Positions 29,383-41,010 are shown, counted from the stretch's first letter. The stretch is 61,279 nucleotides of DNA from Mycolicibacter nonchromogenicus (GCF_002101775.1 NZ_LQPI01000021.1:1-61279), one strand, 5' to 3'. Numbers and translations: made by a program. The notes: a model not told the origin generated them from the letters alone.

Positions 29383-29386
<4 letters not shown>
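29105..29386 (+). CDS. rpsS: 30S ribosomal protein S19
   Basis: 93 residues. [18 protein letters not shown] and [20 protein letters not shown] identify S19, which sits in the head of the small subunit near S13. The ATG at 29105 has GGAGGGAA upstream. Confidence 0.97.
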
Positions 29387-30836
<1,450 letters not shown>

Positions 30837-30838
30837 TC

Positions 30839-31255
30839 ATGTTGATTCCCCGTAAGGTCAAGCACCGCAAGCAGCACCACCCCAAGCAGCGGGGTATCGC
30901 CAGCGGCGGCACCTCGGTGACGTTCGGTGAGTACGGCATCCAGGCACTGGAGCACGCCTACGTCACCAACCGGCAGATCGAATCGGCTCGTATCGCCATC
31001 AACCGGCACATCAAGCGTGGCGGCAAGGTGTGGATCAACATCTTCCCGGACCGTCCGCTGACCAAGAAGCCTGCCGAAACCCGTATGGGTTCCGGTAAGG
31101 GTTCGCCCGAGTGGTGGGTCGCCAACGTCAAGCCGGGCCGGGTGCTGTTCGAACTGAGCTACCCCAACGAGGCCATCGCCCGCGCCGCACTGACCCGGGC
31201 GATCCACAAGTTGCCGATCAAGGCGCGCATTGTGACCCGAGAGGAGCAGTTCTGA
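30839..31255 (+). CDS. rplP: 50S ribosomal protein L16
   Basis: 138 residues. [19 protein letters not shown] and [20 protein letters not shown] are family hallmarks; L16 positions tRNA near the A site. Its stop overlaps rpmC by one base. Confidence 0.97.
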   Translation: MLIPRKVKHRKQHHPKQRGIASGGTSVTFGEYGIQALEHAYVTNRQIESARIAINRHIKRGGKVWINIFPDRPLTKKPAETRMGSGKGSPEWWVANVKPGRVLFELSYPNEAIARAALTRAIHKLPIKARIVTREEQF

Positions 31256-31497
31256 TGGCAGTGGGAGTTACCGCCGGCGAACTGCGCGAGCTTAGCGGCG
31301 ACGAGCTTGTCGAGCAGCTGCGCGAGTCCAAAGAAGAGCTGTTTAACCTGCGTTTCCAGATGGCGACCGGGCAGCTCACCAACAACCGTCGGCTCCGCAC
31401 GGTGCGCCATCAGATTGCGCGCATCTACACCGTGTTGCGCGAACGGGAACTGGGCCTGGCGCCCGCTCCCGCTGGTTCTGAAGGCGAGGCATCGTAA
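31255..31497 (+). CDS. rpmC: 50S ribosomal protein L29
   Basis: 80 residues. [20 protein letters not shown], then [13 protein letters not shown], form the two helices of L29. The ATG overlaps the rplP stop (TGATG), which fixes the start. The last 12 residues are a short Ala/Pro/Glu tail. Confidence 0.95.
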   Translation: MAVGVTAGELRELSGDELVEQLRESKEELFNLRFQMATGQLTNNRRLRTVRHQIARIYTVLRERELGLAPAPAGSEGEAS

Positions 31498-31814
31498 TGG
31501 CACAGGCTGCAAAGGCTAACGCCGCGGACAAGGGTCCCAAGCACACCCCGCGCACTGACGTGGTGCGCGGCCGCCGCAAGACCCAGATCGGCTACGTGGT
31601 CAGCGACAAGATGGAGAAGACCATCGTCGTTGAGCTCGAGGACCGCGTGAAGCACCCGCTTTACGGCAAGATCATCCGGACCACCAAGAAGGTCAAGGCG
31701 CACGACGAGAACAACACGGCCGGCATCGGCGACCGCGTGTCGCTGATGGAGACCCGCCCGCTGTCGGCGTCGAAGCGCTGGCGCCTGGTGGAGATCCTGG
31801 AGAAGGCCAAGTAG
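31497..31814 (+). CDS. rpsQ: 30S ribosomal protein S17
   Basis: 105 residues. After about 20 charged residues the OB-fold S17 core follows ([40 protein letters not shown]). It is the last gene of this S10 operon; a strong terminator starts 17 nt after the stop. Confidence 0.96.
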   Translation: MAQAAKANAADKGPKHTPRTDVVRGRRKTQIGYVVSDKMEKTIVVELEDRVKHPLYGKIIRTTKKVKAHDENNTAGIGDRVSLMETRPLSASKRWRLVEILEKAK

Positions 31815-31831
31815 TACACGCAGTGACGACA

Positions 31832-31859
31832 AAGCCCCGCGACCGGTGTCGCGGGGCTT
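31832..31859. terminator. S10-operon terminator
   Basis: AAGCCCCGCGAC and GTCGCGGGGCTT form a perfect 12-bp stem around the loop CGGT. Because eccE is convergent it can act in both directions (its minus-strand side lies after the eccE stop at 31883). TTGGTCGTTT follows on the plus strand. Confidence 0.8.
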
Positions 31860-31882
31860 GGTCGTTTCAGGGTTTGCTCGGC

Positions 31883-33073
31883 TCACGCCGGCACCTGGAC
31901 CTGTTGCGGCGCAGCCGAACCGAGCGGAACCTGCAGCGAATCCTGGCTGTTGAGCACTCGAGCCGGCACCGCCAGGGTGCGTCGTGTCGGTGTCGGCAGA
32001 CTGGTGCTCAAGGCCGTCAGTTGGCGCCCGTTGAGGCGGTTCAACCCGGCCGATGTGGATCGGCGCAGTCTGGTGGCGGTGTGGTAGCGCACCAGGACGG
32101 CGACGTCGGTGTGGCGCTGTCGCGGCGTCAGGCGCACCGTGACCGCGGTTGTGTCGGTGTCGGGCACCCACAGCTGCGCCAGATTCTCGGTGGAGATGTC
32201 GCGTGGCGACACCCAGAAAGTGGCCGCGAACTGCTTGGGCCCCTTGCGCTCTTTCTGCTTCAGGCGGCGGCGACGGCGGCGGATCCGGGTCGGGTGCAGC
32301 CCGGCCAGCACGGCCGCGTCGACGTGGTCGAATTCCTCGGCTGACAGGACTCGCGCATCCAGATGACGTTCGCACAGGTCGCGGGTCAGCCGTTCGGTGG
32401 CCGCGGCCAGGGTCGCCGCGACGGAGTCGCGAACCGCCACCGCCTCGGTGTTGCGCATCGGATCCATCCGCAAGATCAGCCAGTTGTCCGGTGGGGGCGA
32501 AGGTCCCGGCGCGTGCTCCGCGGCTGTGTCGCTGCTGTGTTCGTCACCGGAGGAGGCATCAGGGGAGTGGCACGTGCGCACTGACACGATGTCGATCCCG
32601 TCGAGGCGGACGTCGAACTGGCGCAGACCCGCGGCGACGACCTGAGCGGAAAGTTCGGGCACCGGTGCCGGGACACGGCGATGGCGCCCGATCGTCTCGG
32701 CCGCCGCGGCGGCTATGGCGATGACCGAGACCAGCTTCCCGCGGTGTTCACGTACTCCGACGACGTCGCGACTGTAGCGACGTCGGTGGTCGAAACCGGG
32801 TGTGCAGCCTTCGGTGAGAAGTGCCGCAGGAGTGGCGAAGCGATCGAGCAGCCGCGCCAGCACGATCGCCGTCAGGGGAACCCGGCGATGGGTGATCAAC
32901 GCGGCCGTGGTGAGCACCGCGGCAAGACCCACCGCCGGCCACCAGGCTCGCTCGGCGGTGCCGAGCTGGGGCGGCCAATGACCGGCGACCCACAAGATGG
33001 CGATGTCGATCAGAAAAACCGTGGTCACGCGCAGCCACGACAGATCCAGTCCCAGCGAATGCTGCGCCCTCAT
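31883..33073 (-). CDS. Orphan type VII secretion protein EccE-like
   Basis: 396 residues. Two N-terminal membrane helices (about 14-32 and 43-60) are followed by a soluble domain with the EccE pattern (VGVREHRGKLVSVIAI; later ILRMDPMRNTEAVAVRDSVA and a C-terminal TTAVTVRLTPRQRHTDVAVL). EccE is the peripheral membrane component of ESX secretion complexes, normally encoded next to mycP. Here no other ESX gene is nearby; it sits between rpsQ and the sulfatase, where H37Rv has none. The ATG at 33073 overlaps a 6-codon upstream ORF. The family call rests on pattern, so divergence in function is possible. Confidence 0.7.
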   Translation of the reverse strand: MRAQHSLGLDLSWLRVTTVFLIDIAILWVAGHWPPQLGTAERAWWPAVGLAAVLTTAALITHRRVPLTAIVLARLLDRFATPAALLTEGCTPGFDHRRRYSRDVVGVREHRGKLVSVIAIAAAAAETIGRHRRVPAPVPELSAQVVAAGLRQFDVRLDGIDIVSVRTCHSPDASSGDEHSSDTAAEHAPGPSPPPDNWLILRMDPMRNTEAVAVRDSVAATLAAATERLTRDLCERHLDARVLSAEEFDHVDAAVLAGLHPTRIRRRRRRLKQKERKGPKQFAATFWVSPRDISTENLAQLWVPDTDTTAVTVRLTPRQRHTDVAVLVRYHTATRLRRSTSAGLNRLNGRQLTALSTSLPTPTRRTLAVPARVLNSQDSLQVPLGSAAPQQVQVPA

Positions 33074-33297
33074 CGGCGTATCCGTTTCATGGTTCCCCCC
33101 AGAACTGCATGAAGTATGCGGTGACCGGGCTACCCGTTCTGAGGCCGCGTCAAACCTCCCAATCCGGCGATCCTGCCCGAGGCGGTGCAACCGAGCATCG
33201 CCGGACGCGCGGGCGGCCTACGGCATCAAACGCTGCCGGGCGGTCACCGGGCCGGTAGTGTCTCATCGGATCCGGCGGACGACAAACGGAGTGATGC

Positions 33298-35646
33298 ATG
33301 GTGGAATTCACGGGCAAGGTAAGTCTCGACATCCGGGATTCCGAACCCGACTGGGGACCCTTCGCAGCGCCAACCGCCCCCGAGGGCGCACCCAACGTGC
33401 TGTACCTGGTGTGGGACGACACCGGCATCGCCACCTGGGACTGCTTCGGCGGGCTGGTGGAGATGCCCACGATGAGCCGGATCGCCGAGCGCGGCGTCCG
33501 GCTGTCCCAGTTCCACACCACCGCCCTGTGTTCTCCGACCAGGGCCTCGTTGCTGACCGGGCGGAACGCGACCAGCGTCGGCATGGCCACCATCGAAGAG
33601 TTCACCGACGGCTTCCCCAACTGCAGCGGACGCATCCCCTTCGAAACCGCCCTGCTCAGTGAGGTTCTCGCCGAACAGGGCTGGAACACCTTCTGTGTGG
33701 GCAAGTGGCACCTGACCCCGCTGGAAGAGTCCAACATGGCCGCCACTCGGCGGCACTGGCCCACCCAGCGTGGCTTCGAACGGTTCTACGGGTTCATGGG
33801 CGGCGAGACCAACCAGTGGTACCCCGATCTGGTTTACGACAACCACCCGGTGGAGCCGCCCGCCACGCCGGAGGACGGCTACCACCTGTCGAAGGACATC
33901 GCCGACCGCACAATCGAATTCATCCGCGATGCGCAGACCATCGCGCCCGGCAAGCCCTGGTTCGGCTACGTCTGCCCGGGCGCCGGCCACGCCCCGCACC
34001 ATGTGTTCACCGAATGGGCAGACCGCTACGCCGGGCGCTTCGACATGGGCTACGAGAAGTATCGCGAGATCGTGCTGGAGAACCAGAAGAAGCTGGGGCT
34101 GGTGCCGCAGGACACCGAGCTCACCGAGGTCAACCCCTACGCCGGCGTCACCAGTGCCGACGGCCAGCCCTGGCCGTTGCTGGACATGGTCCGTCCGTGG
34201 GACAGCCTCGATGACTCCGAGAAGCGTCTGTTCGCCCGGATGGCGGAAGTGTTCGCGGGCTTCCAGACCTACACCGACGCCCAGATCGGGCGGATCCTGG
34301 ACTACCTGGAGGAGTCCGGGCAACTGGACAACACCATCGTCGTGGTGATCTCCGACAACGGGGCCAGCGGCGAGGGGGGACCGAACGGATCACCCAACGA
34401 GAACAAGTTCTTCAACGGTTACCTCGACTCGGTCGAAGAGGCGATGAAACTTTTCGATCAACTGGGTGGTCCGGAGACCTACAACCACTACCCGGTCGGC
34501 TGGGCGATGGCATTCAACACGCCCTACAAGCTCTACAAGCGCTACGCCTCCCATGAGGGCGGCATCGCCGATCCCGCGATCGTCAGCTGGCCCAACGGAA
34601 TCCCCGCGCGTGGCGAGATTCGGGACAACTATGTCAACGTCAGCGACGTGACCCCGACGGTCTACGACCTGATCGGCATCACGCCGCCGGAGACCGTGCG
34701 CGGTGTCGCCCAGCGACCGCTGGAAGGCGTGAGCTTCAAAGCGGCGCTGCTTGATCCGGCCGCCGACACCGGAAAGAACACCCAGTTCTACACCATGCTG
34801 GGCACCCGCGGAATCTGGCACCGAGGCTGGTTCGCCAACACGGTGCATGCGGCGACCCCGTCGGGCTGGAGTCATTTCGATGACGACCGGTGGGAGCTTT
34901 ACCACCTCGCCGAGGACCGCAGTCAGTCTCGTGACCTGGCCGCAGAACACCCCGAGAAGCTCGCCGAGCTTCAGGCGCTGTGGTTCGCCGAGGCACAGAA
35001 GTACAACGGCCTGCCGTTGGCGGACTTGAACATCTTCGAGATGACCACTCGGCAGCGGCCCTACCTGGCAGGCGACCGAACCAGCTACACCTATTACCCC
35101 AACACCGCCGAGGTGCCGTTGGGGGCGTGCGTGGAGCTTCGCGGCCGGTCATTCTCGGTATTGGCCACGGTCACGGTGGATTCGGCCGCGGCGGAGGGAC
35201 TGTTGTTCAAGCAGGGCGCCCGGCACGGCGGGCATGCGCTGTTCGTCCAGGACGGCAGACTGCACTACGTCTACAACTTCCTCGGCGAGCGCGAGCAGTG
35301 GCTGTCTTCGCCCGGTCCGGTTCCGGTGGGGCACCACATTTTCGGTGTCCGGTTCGATCGCACCGGAACGGTCGAGGGCAGTCACACGCCGGTCGGCGAT
35401 GCGTCGTTGTACATCGATGACGAGGTGGTCGCCACCCTGCCCGGCATGGTCGCCCAACCGGGCGCCTTCGCGCTGGCGGGCGGCGGTGTCAGCGTGGGGC
35501 GCAATACCGGCCAGGCGGTGTCGTCGGCCTACCGTGCGCCGTTCCCCTTCACCGGCGGAACCATCGGTGAGGTGGCCGTGGACGTCAGCGGCGAACCGTA
35601 CCTGGATGTGAAAAGAGAGATCGCGGCTGCGTTTTCGCGAGATTGA
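33298..35646 (+). CDS. atsA: Arylsulfatase (AtsA, Rv0711-like)
   Basis: 782 residues, the length of Rv0711. The sulfatase motif CSPTRASLLTGR begins at Cys78, which must be oxidised to formylglycine; Asp40-Asp41 (LVWDDTG) bind the Ca2+ ion, and VGKWHLTP contributes Lys/His. It hydrolyses aryl or alkyl sulfate esters. No signal peptide is seen, so it appears cytosolic. The gene for the formylglycine-generating enzyme follows after 1 nt, an obvious functional pair. Confidence 0.93.
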   Translation: MVEFTGKVSLDIRDSEPDWGPFAAPTAPEGAPNVLYLVWDDTGIATWDCFGGLVEMPTMSRIAERGVRLSQFHTTALCSPTRASLLTGRNATSVGMATIEEFTDGFPNCSGRIPFETALLSEVLAEQGWNTFCVGKWHLTPLEESNMAATRRHWPTQRGFERFYGFMGGETNQWYPDLVYDNHPVEPPATPEDGYHLSKDIADRTIEFIRDAQTIAPGKPWFGYVCPGAGHAPHHVFTEWADRYAGRFDMGYEKYREIVLENQKKLGLVPQDTELTEVNPYAGVTSADGQPWPLLDMVRPWDSLDDSEKRLFARMAEVFAGFQTYTDAQIGRILDYLEESGQLDNTIVVVISDNGASGEGGPNGSPNENKFFNGYLDSVEEAMKLFDQLGGPETYNHYPVGWAMAFNTPYKLYKRYASHEGGIADPAIVSWPNGIPARGEIRDNYVNVSDVTPTVYDLIGITPPETVRGVAQRPLEGVSFKAALLDPAADTGKNTQFYTMLGTRGIWHRGWFANTVHAATPSGWSHFDDDRWELYHLAEDRSQSRDLAAEHPEKLAELQALWFAEAQKYNGLPLADLNIFEMTTRQRPYLAGDRTSYTYYPNTAEVPLGACVELRGRSFSVLATVTVDSAAAEGLLFKQGARHGGHALFVQDGRLHYVYNFLGEREQWLSSPGPVPVGHHIFGVRFDRTGTVEGSHTPVGDASLYIDDEVVATLPGMVAQPGAFALAGGGVSVGRNTGQAVSSAYRAPFPFTGGTIGEVAVDVSGEPYLDVKREIAAAFSRD

Positions 35647-35647
35647 C

Positions 35648-36514
35648 ATGACGCTGACGGACCTCGTCGAGATCCCGGCCGGAGTGTTCCGGATGGGCTC
35701 GACGAGTTTCTATCCCGAAGAGGCGCCTATTCACACGGTGGCGGTGCAGTCGTTCGCGCTGGAACGGCATCCGGTGACCAATGCGCAGTACGCCGCATTC
35801 GTCGCCGCAACCGGCTATGTGACCCTGGCCGAGCAGGCACTCGATCCCGCACTGTACGGCGACGTCGAACCGGGCGCCCTGGTGTTTCATCCCCCCGACG
35901 GGCCGGTCGACCTGCGCGACTGGCGGCAGTGGTGGAGGTGGATCCCCGGCACCAGCTGGCGGCACCCACTGGGGCCGGGCAGCACCGTCGCGGACAAGCC
36001 GGACCACCCGGTGGTCCAGGTGGCCTATCCCGACGCGGCGGCGTATGCCCGGTGGGCGGGGCGGCGACTGCCGACCGAAGCCGAATGGGAGTACGCCGCC
36101 CGGGCCGGGAGCACGAGCACCTATGCGTGGGGCGAGGACGAGAAGCCGGGTGGGGTGTTGATGGCCAACACCTGGCAGGGCGACTTTCCCCATCGCAACG
36201 ACGGTGCCTCGGGCTGGACCGGGGCCTCGCCGGTGGGAACATTTCCGCCGAACGCGTGGGGGCTGGTCGACATGATCGGCAACGTCTGGGAGTGGACGGC
36301 CACCGAGTTCTCGGCCCACCATCGCCTGGACGCGCCGCCGAAGTCCTGCTGCGCGCCGACCGGGCCGGCCCGCCCGGACATCAGTCAGACCCTCAAGGGC
36401 GGATCGCATCTGTGTGCGCCGGAGTACTGCCATCGCTATCGTCCCGCGGCCCGGTCCCCGCAGTCGCAGGACACCGCCACGAGCCATATCGGCTTCCGGT
36501 GCGCCATCGATTAG
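35648..36514 (+). CDS. Formylglycine-generating enzyme (Rv0712-like)
   Basis: 288 residues of the FGE-sulfatase (SUMF1) domain: VEIPAGVFRMGSTSFYPEEA, RRLPTEAEWEYAARAG, DMIGNVWEWTATEF and GGSHLCAPEYCHRYRPAAR. Cys256 and Cys261 in the last motif are the copper-binding cysteines that convert the sulfatase Cys to formylglycine with O2. Coupled to the arylsulfatase gene, whose product is the likely substrate. Confidence 0.95.
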   Translation: MTLTDLVEIPAGVFRMGSTSFYPEEAPIHTVAVQSFALERHPVTNAQYAAFVAATGYVTLAEQALDPALYGDVEPGALVFHPPDGPVDLRDWRQWWRWIPGTSWRHPLGPGSTVADKPDHPVVQVAYPDAAAYARWAGRRLPTEAEWEYAARAGSTSTYAWGEDEKPGGVLMANTWQGDFPHRNDGASGWTGASPVGTFPPNAWGLVDMIGNVWEWTATEFSAHHRLDAPPKSCCAPTGPARPDISQTLKGGSHLCAPEYCHRYRPAARSPQSQDTATSHIGFRCAID

Positions 36515-36565
36515 CCGGCTGGGCACGCCCGCTTCGTGCGGTTAGGTTGCATCTCGACCAGCAAT

Positions 36566-36594
36566 TTGGAGTCTGGCGAGGCGTCACCTAGACT
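36566..36594 (+). promoter_or_regulatory. Candidate promoter of the spc operon
   Basis: TTGGAG (36566-36571), a 17-nt spacer and TAGACT (36589-36594) lie about 150 nt before rplN. It lets rplN-rplO be transcribed independently of the sulfatase genes. The rest of 36515-36743 looks like untranslated leader. Confidence 0.6.
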
Positions 36595-36743
36595 TCAGGG
36601 GTTGCCGTGAGCAGACCTCGGCCAGCGAATGTTGGCCCTGCGTGCTCATCGGCTCCGTTAGAACTGCAAGACCCACGCACGTCCGGGGAGACTCCGGCTG
36701 GTACCGCCATGCCGCGCGTCGCCCCGATTATCTAGGAGATCTG

Positions 36744-37112
36744 GTGATTCAGCAGGAATCGCGATTGAAGGTCGCCGACAACACCGGCGCCAAGGAGATC
36801 TTGTGCATCCGGGTGCTCGGCGGCTCGTCGCGGCGTTACGCCGGCATCGGTGATGTCATCGTCGCGACCGTCAAAGACGCCATCCCGGGCGGCAACGTCA
36901 AGCGGGGTGATGTCGTCAAGGCCGTCGTGGTGCGCACCGTCAAGGAGCGTCGCCGCGCCGACGGCAGCTACATCAAGTTCGACGAGAACGCGGCCGTCAT
37001 CATCAAGGCCGACAACGACCCGCGCGGAACCCGCATCTTCGGGCCGGTCGGCCGTGAACTGCGCGAGAAGAAGTTTATGAAGATCGTCTCGCTGGCACCG
37101 GAGGTGTTGTAG
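36744..37112 (+). CDS. rplN: 50S ribosomal protein L14
   Basis: 122 residues. [20 protein letters not shown] at the start fixes the GTG at 36744, which has TAGGAGA upstream; longer frames are non-homologous. [20 protein letters not shown] is the second hallmark. First gene of the spc operon. Confidence 0.97.
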   Translation: MIQQESRLKVADNTGAKEILCIRVLGGSSRRYAGIGDVIVATVKDAIPGGNVKRGDVVKAVVVRTVKERRRADGSYIKFDENAAVIIKADNDPRGTRIFGPVGRELREKKFMKIVSLAPEVL

Positions 37113-37430
37113 ATGAAGGTCCACAAGGGCGACACCGTCCTGGTCATCGCCGGTAAGGACAAGGGCGCCAAGGGCAAGGTCCTGCAGGCATACCCCGCCC
37201 GCAACCGAGTACTGGTCCAGGGCGTCAACCGGATCAAGAAGCACGTCGCGAACTCGGCCAACCAGGCCGGTGCCTCCTCGGGCGGGATCGTCACGCAGGA
37301 GGCCCCGATCCACGTCTCGAACGTGATGGTCGTCGACTCTGACGGAAAGCCCACCCGGATCGGTTACCGGGTGGACGCCGAGTCCGGCAAGAAGGTTCGC
37401 GTCTCCAAGCGCAACGGCAAGGACATCTAG
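37113..37430 (+). CDS. rplX: 50S ribosomal protein L24
   Basis: 105 residues. [20 protein letters not shown] is the KOW motif region that starts 23S assembly. It begins directly at the rplN stop. Confidence 0.97.
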   Translation: MKVHKGDTVLVIAGKDKGAKGKVLQAYPARNRVLVQGVNRIKKHVANSANQAGASSGGIVTQEAPIHVSNVMVVDSDGKPTRIGYRVDAESGKKVRVSKRNGKDI

Positions 37431-37432
37431 AG

Positions 37433-37996
37433 ATGACGACTGCAGAGAAGACCCAGCCTCGGCTGAAGGTGCGCTACCGCGAAGAGATCCGCGACGCGCT
37501 CAACAAAGAGTTCAACTACGCCAACGTGATGCAGATCCCGGGCGTGGTGAAGGTCGTGGTGAACATGGGTGTCGGCGAAGCCGCCCGGGACGCCAAACTG
37601 ATCAACAACGCGGTCAACGACCTGGCCGCGATCACCGGCCAGAAGCCGGAGATCCGCAAGGCCCGCCTGTCCATCGCACAGTTCAAGCTGCGCGAGGGCA
37701 TGCCGATCGGCGCCCGGGTCACCCTGCGCGGTGACCGGATGTGGGAGTTCCTGGACCGGCTCACCTCGATTGCTCTGCCGCGTATCCGCGACTTCCGCGG
37801 GCTGTCGGCCAAGCAGTTCGACGGTTCCGGCAACTACACCTTCGGGCTGGCCGAGCAGTCGATGTTCCATGAGATCGACGTGGACTCCATCGACCGCCCG
37901 CGGGGGATGAACATCACCGTCGTCACTTCGGCGACCAACGACGACGAAGGACGAGCGCTGCTGCGGGCTCTCGGCTTTCCGTTCAAGGAGAACTGA
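37433..37996 (+). CDS. rplE: 50S ribosomal protein L5
   Basis: 187 residues. [20 protein letters not shown] and the N-terminal [20 protein letters not shown] are typical; L5 binds 5S rRNA. Two nt after rplX. Confidence 0.97.
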   Translation: MTTAEKTQPRLKVRYREEIRDALNKEFNYANVMQIPGVVKVVVNMGVGEAARDAKLINNAVNDLAAITGQKPEIRKARLSIAQFKLREGMPIGARVTLRGDRMWEFLDRLTSIALPRIRDFRGLSAKQFDGSGNYTFGLAEQSMFHEIDVDSIDRPRGMNITVVTSATNDDEGRALLRALGFPFKEN

Positions 37997-37998
37997 CC

Positions 37999-38184
37999 AT
38001 GGCTAAGAAGGCGTTGGTTATCAAGGCCGCCCGCAAACCCAAGTTCGCGGTGCGCGCCTACACCCGCTGCAACAAGTGCGGCCGCCCGCGCGCGGTGCTC
38101 CGGAAGTTCGGCCTGTGCCGAATCTGCCTGCGCGAAATGGCGCACGCCGGCGAGCTGCCCGGTGTGCAGAAGAGCAGCTGGTGA
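37999..38184 (+). CDS. rpsN: 30S ribosomal protein S14, zinc-binding type
   Basis: 61 residues. CNKCGR followed by CRICLR gives the four zinc cysteines of the type Z (C+) form. Mycobacteria also keep a zinc-free paralogue elsewhere, used under zinc limitation. Confidence 0.96.
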   Translation: MAKKALVIKAARKPKFAVRAYTRCNKCGRPRAVLRKFGLCRICLREMAHAGELPGVQKSSW

Positions 38185-38203
38185 GGGTGGAGGAGCAGCC
38201 TAA

Positions 38204-38602
38204 ATGACTATGACGGATCCCATCGCGGACTTCCTGACCCGTCTGCGTAACGCCAACTCGGCGTACCACGACGAGGTGACCCTGCCGCACTCGAAGATCA
38301 AGGCGAACATCGCCGAGATCCTCAAGCGCGAGGGATACATCACCGACTACCACGTCGAAGACGCCCGAGTGGGCAAGGCGCTGGTGGTCAACCTCAAGTA
38401 CGGCCCGAACCGGGAGCGCAGCCTCGCCGGTCTGCGCCGGGTGTCCAAGCCGGGCCTGCGGGTCTATGCAAAGTCGACCAACCTGCCCCGGGTGCTCGGT
38501 GGCCTGGGCGTGGCGATCATCTCCACGTCCTCAGGTCTGCTGACCGACCGTCAGGCGGCCAGGCAGGGCGTGGGCGGCGAAGTCCTCGCGTACGTGTGGT
38601 GA
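38204..38602 (+). CDS. rpsH: 30S ribosomal protein S8
   Basis: 132 residues. [20 protein letters not shown] and [20 protein letters not shown] are family signatures. Confidence 0.97.
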   Translation: MTMTDPIADFLTRLRNANSAYHDEVTLPHSKIKANIAEILKREGYITDYHVEDARVGKALVVNLKYGPNRERSLAGLRRVSKPGLRVYAKSTNLPRVLGGLGVAIISTSSGLLTDRQAARQGVGGEVLAYVW

Positions 38603-38615
38603 GGGAGTAGCAGAC

Positions 38616-39155
38616 ATGTCGCGTATTGGTAAGCAGCCGGTCCCGGTTCCCGCCGGGGTCGACGTGACCATCGATGGTCAGAACGTATCGGTCAAGGGAC
38701 CCAAGGGCACCCTGGAGCTCACCGTTGCGGAGCCGATCGCCGTCATTCGCAACGACGACGGCGCCCTCGTGGTGAGCCGGCCCGACGACGACCGGCGCAA
38801 CCGGTCGTTGCACGGCCTGAGCCGCACCCTGTTGGCCAACCTGGTCACCGGTGTGTCGGAGGGCTACGTCCGCAAGATGGAGATCTTCGGCGTCGGCTAC
38901 CGCGTCGCGCTCAAGGGCAGCGACCTGGAGTTCGCGCTGGGCTACAGCCACCCGGTGCTGATCAAGGCTCCGGAGGGCATCACCTTCGCGGTGGAGACGC
39001 CCACCAAGTTCTCGGTCTCGGGCATCGACAAGCAGAAGGTCGGCCAGATCTCGGCGAACATCCGCCGTCTGCGCCGCCCCGACCCCTACAAGGGCAAGGG
39101 CGTGCGCTACGAGGGTGAGCAGGTTCGCCGCAAGGTCGGAAAGACAGGTAAGTAG
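38616..39155 (+). CDS. rplF: 50S ribosomal protein L6
   Basis: 179 residues with both L6 repeats; [20 protein letters not shown] at the start and [20 protein letters not shown] near the end. Confidence 0.97.
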   Translation: MSRIGKQPVPVPAGVDVTIDGQNVSVKGPKGTLELTVAEPIAVIRNDDGALVVSRPDDDRRNRSLHGLSRTLLANLVTGVSEGYVRKMEIFGVGYRVALKGSDLEFALGYSHPVLIKAPEGITFAVETPTKFSVSGIDKQKVGQISANIRRLRRPDPYKGKGVRYEGEQVRRKVGKTGK

Positions 39156-39157
39156 CG

Positions 39158-39565
39158 ATGGCGCAATCACAGACAGGCACCCCGGACCGCAAGCCCGTCG
39201 GGCAGAACATCTCCGAGGTTCGCCGTGCGCACCGGATTCGTCGGCACGCGCGCCTGCGCAAGAAGGTGGCCGGCACCCCCGAGCGTCCGCGCTTGGTCGT
39301 CCACCGCTCCGCGCGGCACATCCACGTCCAGTTGGTCGACGACCTCGCTGGTCACACGCTGGCCGCGGCGTCCTCGATCGAGGCCGACGTGCGGGGTGTG
39401 GACGGCGACAAGAAGGCCCACAGTGTGCGGGTCGGCCAACTGATCGCCGAGCGCGCCAAGGCCGCCGGCGTGCAGAACGTGGTGTTCGACCGCGGTGGCT
39501 ACACCTACGGTGGACGTATCGCGGCGCTCGCCGACGCGGCACGTGAGGGCGGATTGAACTTCTGA
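39158..39565 (+). CDS. rplR: 50S ribosomal protein L18
   Basis: 135 residues. [20 protein letters not shown] and [20 protein letters not shown] identify this 5S rRNA-binding protein. The first 20 residues are a polar extension. Confidence 0.96.
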   Translation: MAQSQTGTPDRKPVGQNISEVRRAHRIRRHARLRKKVAGTPERPRLVVHRSARHIHVQLVDDLAGHTLAAASSIEADVRGVDGDKKAHSVRVGQLIAERAKAAGVQNVVFDRGGYTYGGRIAALADAAREGGLNF

Positions 39566-39596
39566 TGACTGACTTGACGATGACTGGAAGGACCGC

Positions 39597-40295
39597 ATGA
39601 TGGCGGAGCAGCCGACAGGGGCCTCCTCGGCAGGTCCCGACACGGGCAGTGCCCCCCGCAGCGACGGGCGCGACAACCGTGACAACCGCGGTGGACGGGG
39701 CGGCCGCGACGGCGGCCGTGGCGGCCGCGACAACCGGGACGGCGACAAGAGCAACTACCTGGAGCGCGTCGTCGCGATCAACCGGGTGTCCAAGGTGGTC
39801 AAGGGTGGCCGCCGGTTCAGCTTCACCGCATTGGTGATCGTCGGCGACGGCCACGGCCTGGTGGGCGTCGGCTACGGCAAGGCCAAGGAAGTGCCCGCCG
39901 CGATCGCCAAGGGTGTGGAGGAGGCCCGCAAGGGCTTCTTCCGGGTGCCGCTGATCGGTGGCACCATCACCCACCCGGTGCAGGGCGAAGCCGCCGCCGG
40001 TGTGGTGTTCCTGCGCCCGGCCAGCCCGGGTACCGGTGTCATCGCCGGCGGCGCGGTGCGTGCCGTGCTGGAATGTGCAGGCGTGCACGACATCCTGTCC
40101 AAGTCGCTGGGCAGCGACAACGCGATCAACGTGGTGCACGCCACGGTGGCCGCGCTGAAGATGCTGCAGCGTCCCGAAGAGGTGGCGGCCCGTCGTGGCC
40201 TGCCCATCGAAGACGTTGCGCCGGCCGCGATGCTCAAGGCTCGTCGCGAGAGCGAAGCTCTGGCTGCCGCCGCGGCGCGGGAAGGCACGGCGTAA
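39597..40295 (+). CDS. rpsE: 30S ribosomal protein S5 with Gly/Arg/Asp-rich N-terminus
   Basis: 232 residues. The core starts at about 55 ([20 protein letters not shown]) with the usual S5 domains. The first 50 residues are low-complexity and RGG-like ([13 protein letters not shown]), as in other actinobacteria. Two consecutive ATG codons (39597, 39600) are possible starts. Confidence 0.96.
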   Translation: MMAEQPTGASSAGPDTGSAPRSDGRDNRDNRGGRGGRDGGRGGRDNRDGDKSNYLERVVAINRVSKVVKGGRRFSFTALVIVGDGHGLVGVGYGKAKEVPAAIAKGVEEARKGFFRVPLIGGTITHPVQGEAAAGVVFLRPASPGTGVIAGGAVRAVLECAGVHDILSKSLGSDNAINVVHATVAALKMLQRPEEVAARRGLPIEDVAPAAMLKARRESEALAAAAAREGTA

Positions 40296-40297
40296 TC

Positions 40298-40480
40298 ATG
40301 GCTAACCTGAAGATCACCCAGGTCCGCGGCACCATCGGTGCGCGTTGGAAGCAGCGCGAGAGCCTGCGCACCCTGGGCCTGCGCAAGATCCGCCAATCGG
40401 TGGTGCGTGAGGACAACCCGCAGACCCGTGGGCTGATCCGGGTTGTTCACCACCTCGTGCAAGTGGAGGAAGCAGAATGA
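40298..40480 (+). CDS. rpmD: 50S ribosomal protein L30
   Basis: 60 residues. [20 protein letters not shown] and [20 protein letters not shown] are diagnostic. The stop overlaps the rplO ATG by 4 nt. Confidence 0.96.
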   Translation: MANLKITQVRGTIGARWKQRESLRTLGLRKIRQSVVREDNPQTRGLIRVVHHLVQVEEAE

Positions 40481-40917
40481 CCATCAAGCTGCACGACCTG
40501 CGCCCCGCGCCCGGGTCGAACACCAAGAAGACCCGCGTCGGTCGTGGTGAGGGCTCCAAGGGTAAGACCGCGGGTCGCGGCACCAAGGGCACCAAGGCAC
40601 GCAAGAACGTGCCGGTCCGGTTCGAGGGTGGGCAGATGCCGATCCACATGCGGCTGCCCAAGCTGAAGGGCTTCCGTAACCGGTTCCGCACCGAGTATGA
40701 GGTCGTCAACGTCGGCGACATCAACCGGCTGTTCCCCGAGGGCGGCACCATCGGCCTCGACGAGCTGGTCGCCAAGGGCGCCGTCCGGAAGAACACGCTG
40801 GTCAAGGTGCTCGGTGACGGCAAGCTGACGGTCAAGGCCGACGTCACCGCCCACAAGTTCAGCGGCAGCGCGAAGGACAAGATCACCGCAGCCGGCGGCA
40901 CCGCCACCGAGCTGTAG
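40477..40917 (+). CDS. rplO: 50S ribosomal protein L15
   Basis: 146 residues. [20 protein letters not shown] at the start and the Gly/Lys-rich [20 protein letters not shown] region. Last gene of the spc operon; secY lies 5.3 kb further on, separated by sppA and other genes, as in M. tuberculosis. Confidence 0.97.
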   Translation: MTIKLHDLRPAPGSNTKKTRVGRGEGSKGKTAGRGTKGTKARKNVPVRFEGGQMPIHMRLPKLKGFRNRFRTEYEVVNVGDINRLFPEGGTIGLDELVAKGAVRKNTLVKVLGDGKLTVKADVTAHKFSGSAKDKITAAGGTATEL

Positions 40918-40942
40918 GGTTCGCCCCCCGCACAAGCAGCAA

Positions 40943-40981
40943 CAGAATCGCACCCCACCTCCTCGGTGGGGTGCGATTCTG
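40943..40981. terminator. spc-operon terminator
   Basis: CAGAATCGCACCCCACC (40943-40959) and GGTGGGGTGCGATTCTG (40965-40981) form a perfect 17-bp stem with loop TCCTC. It is the strongest hairpin in the window. The sppA -10 box follows 30 nt later, so it insulates the two units. Confidence 0.88.
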
Positions 40982-41010
40982 CGTCTGGCGGCCGTCTCGC
41001 AGGCCGACGG

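Noticed and set aside
38517..40139. A 540-codon frame antisense to rpsH-rplF-rplR-rpsE
   Set aside because: Lies opposite four ribosomal protein genes whose codon bias creates the frame.
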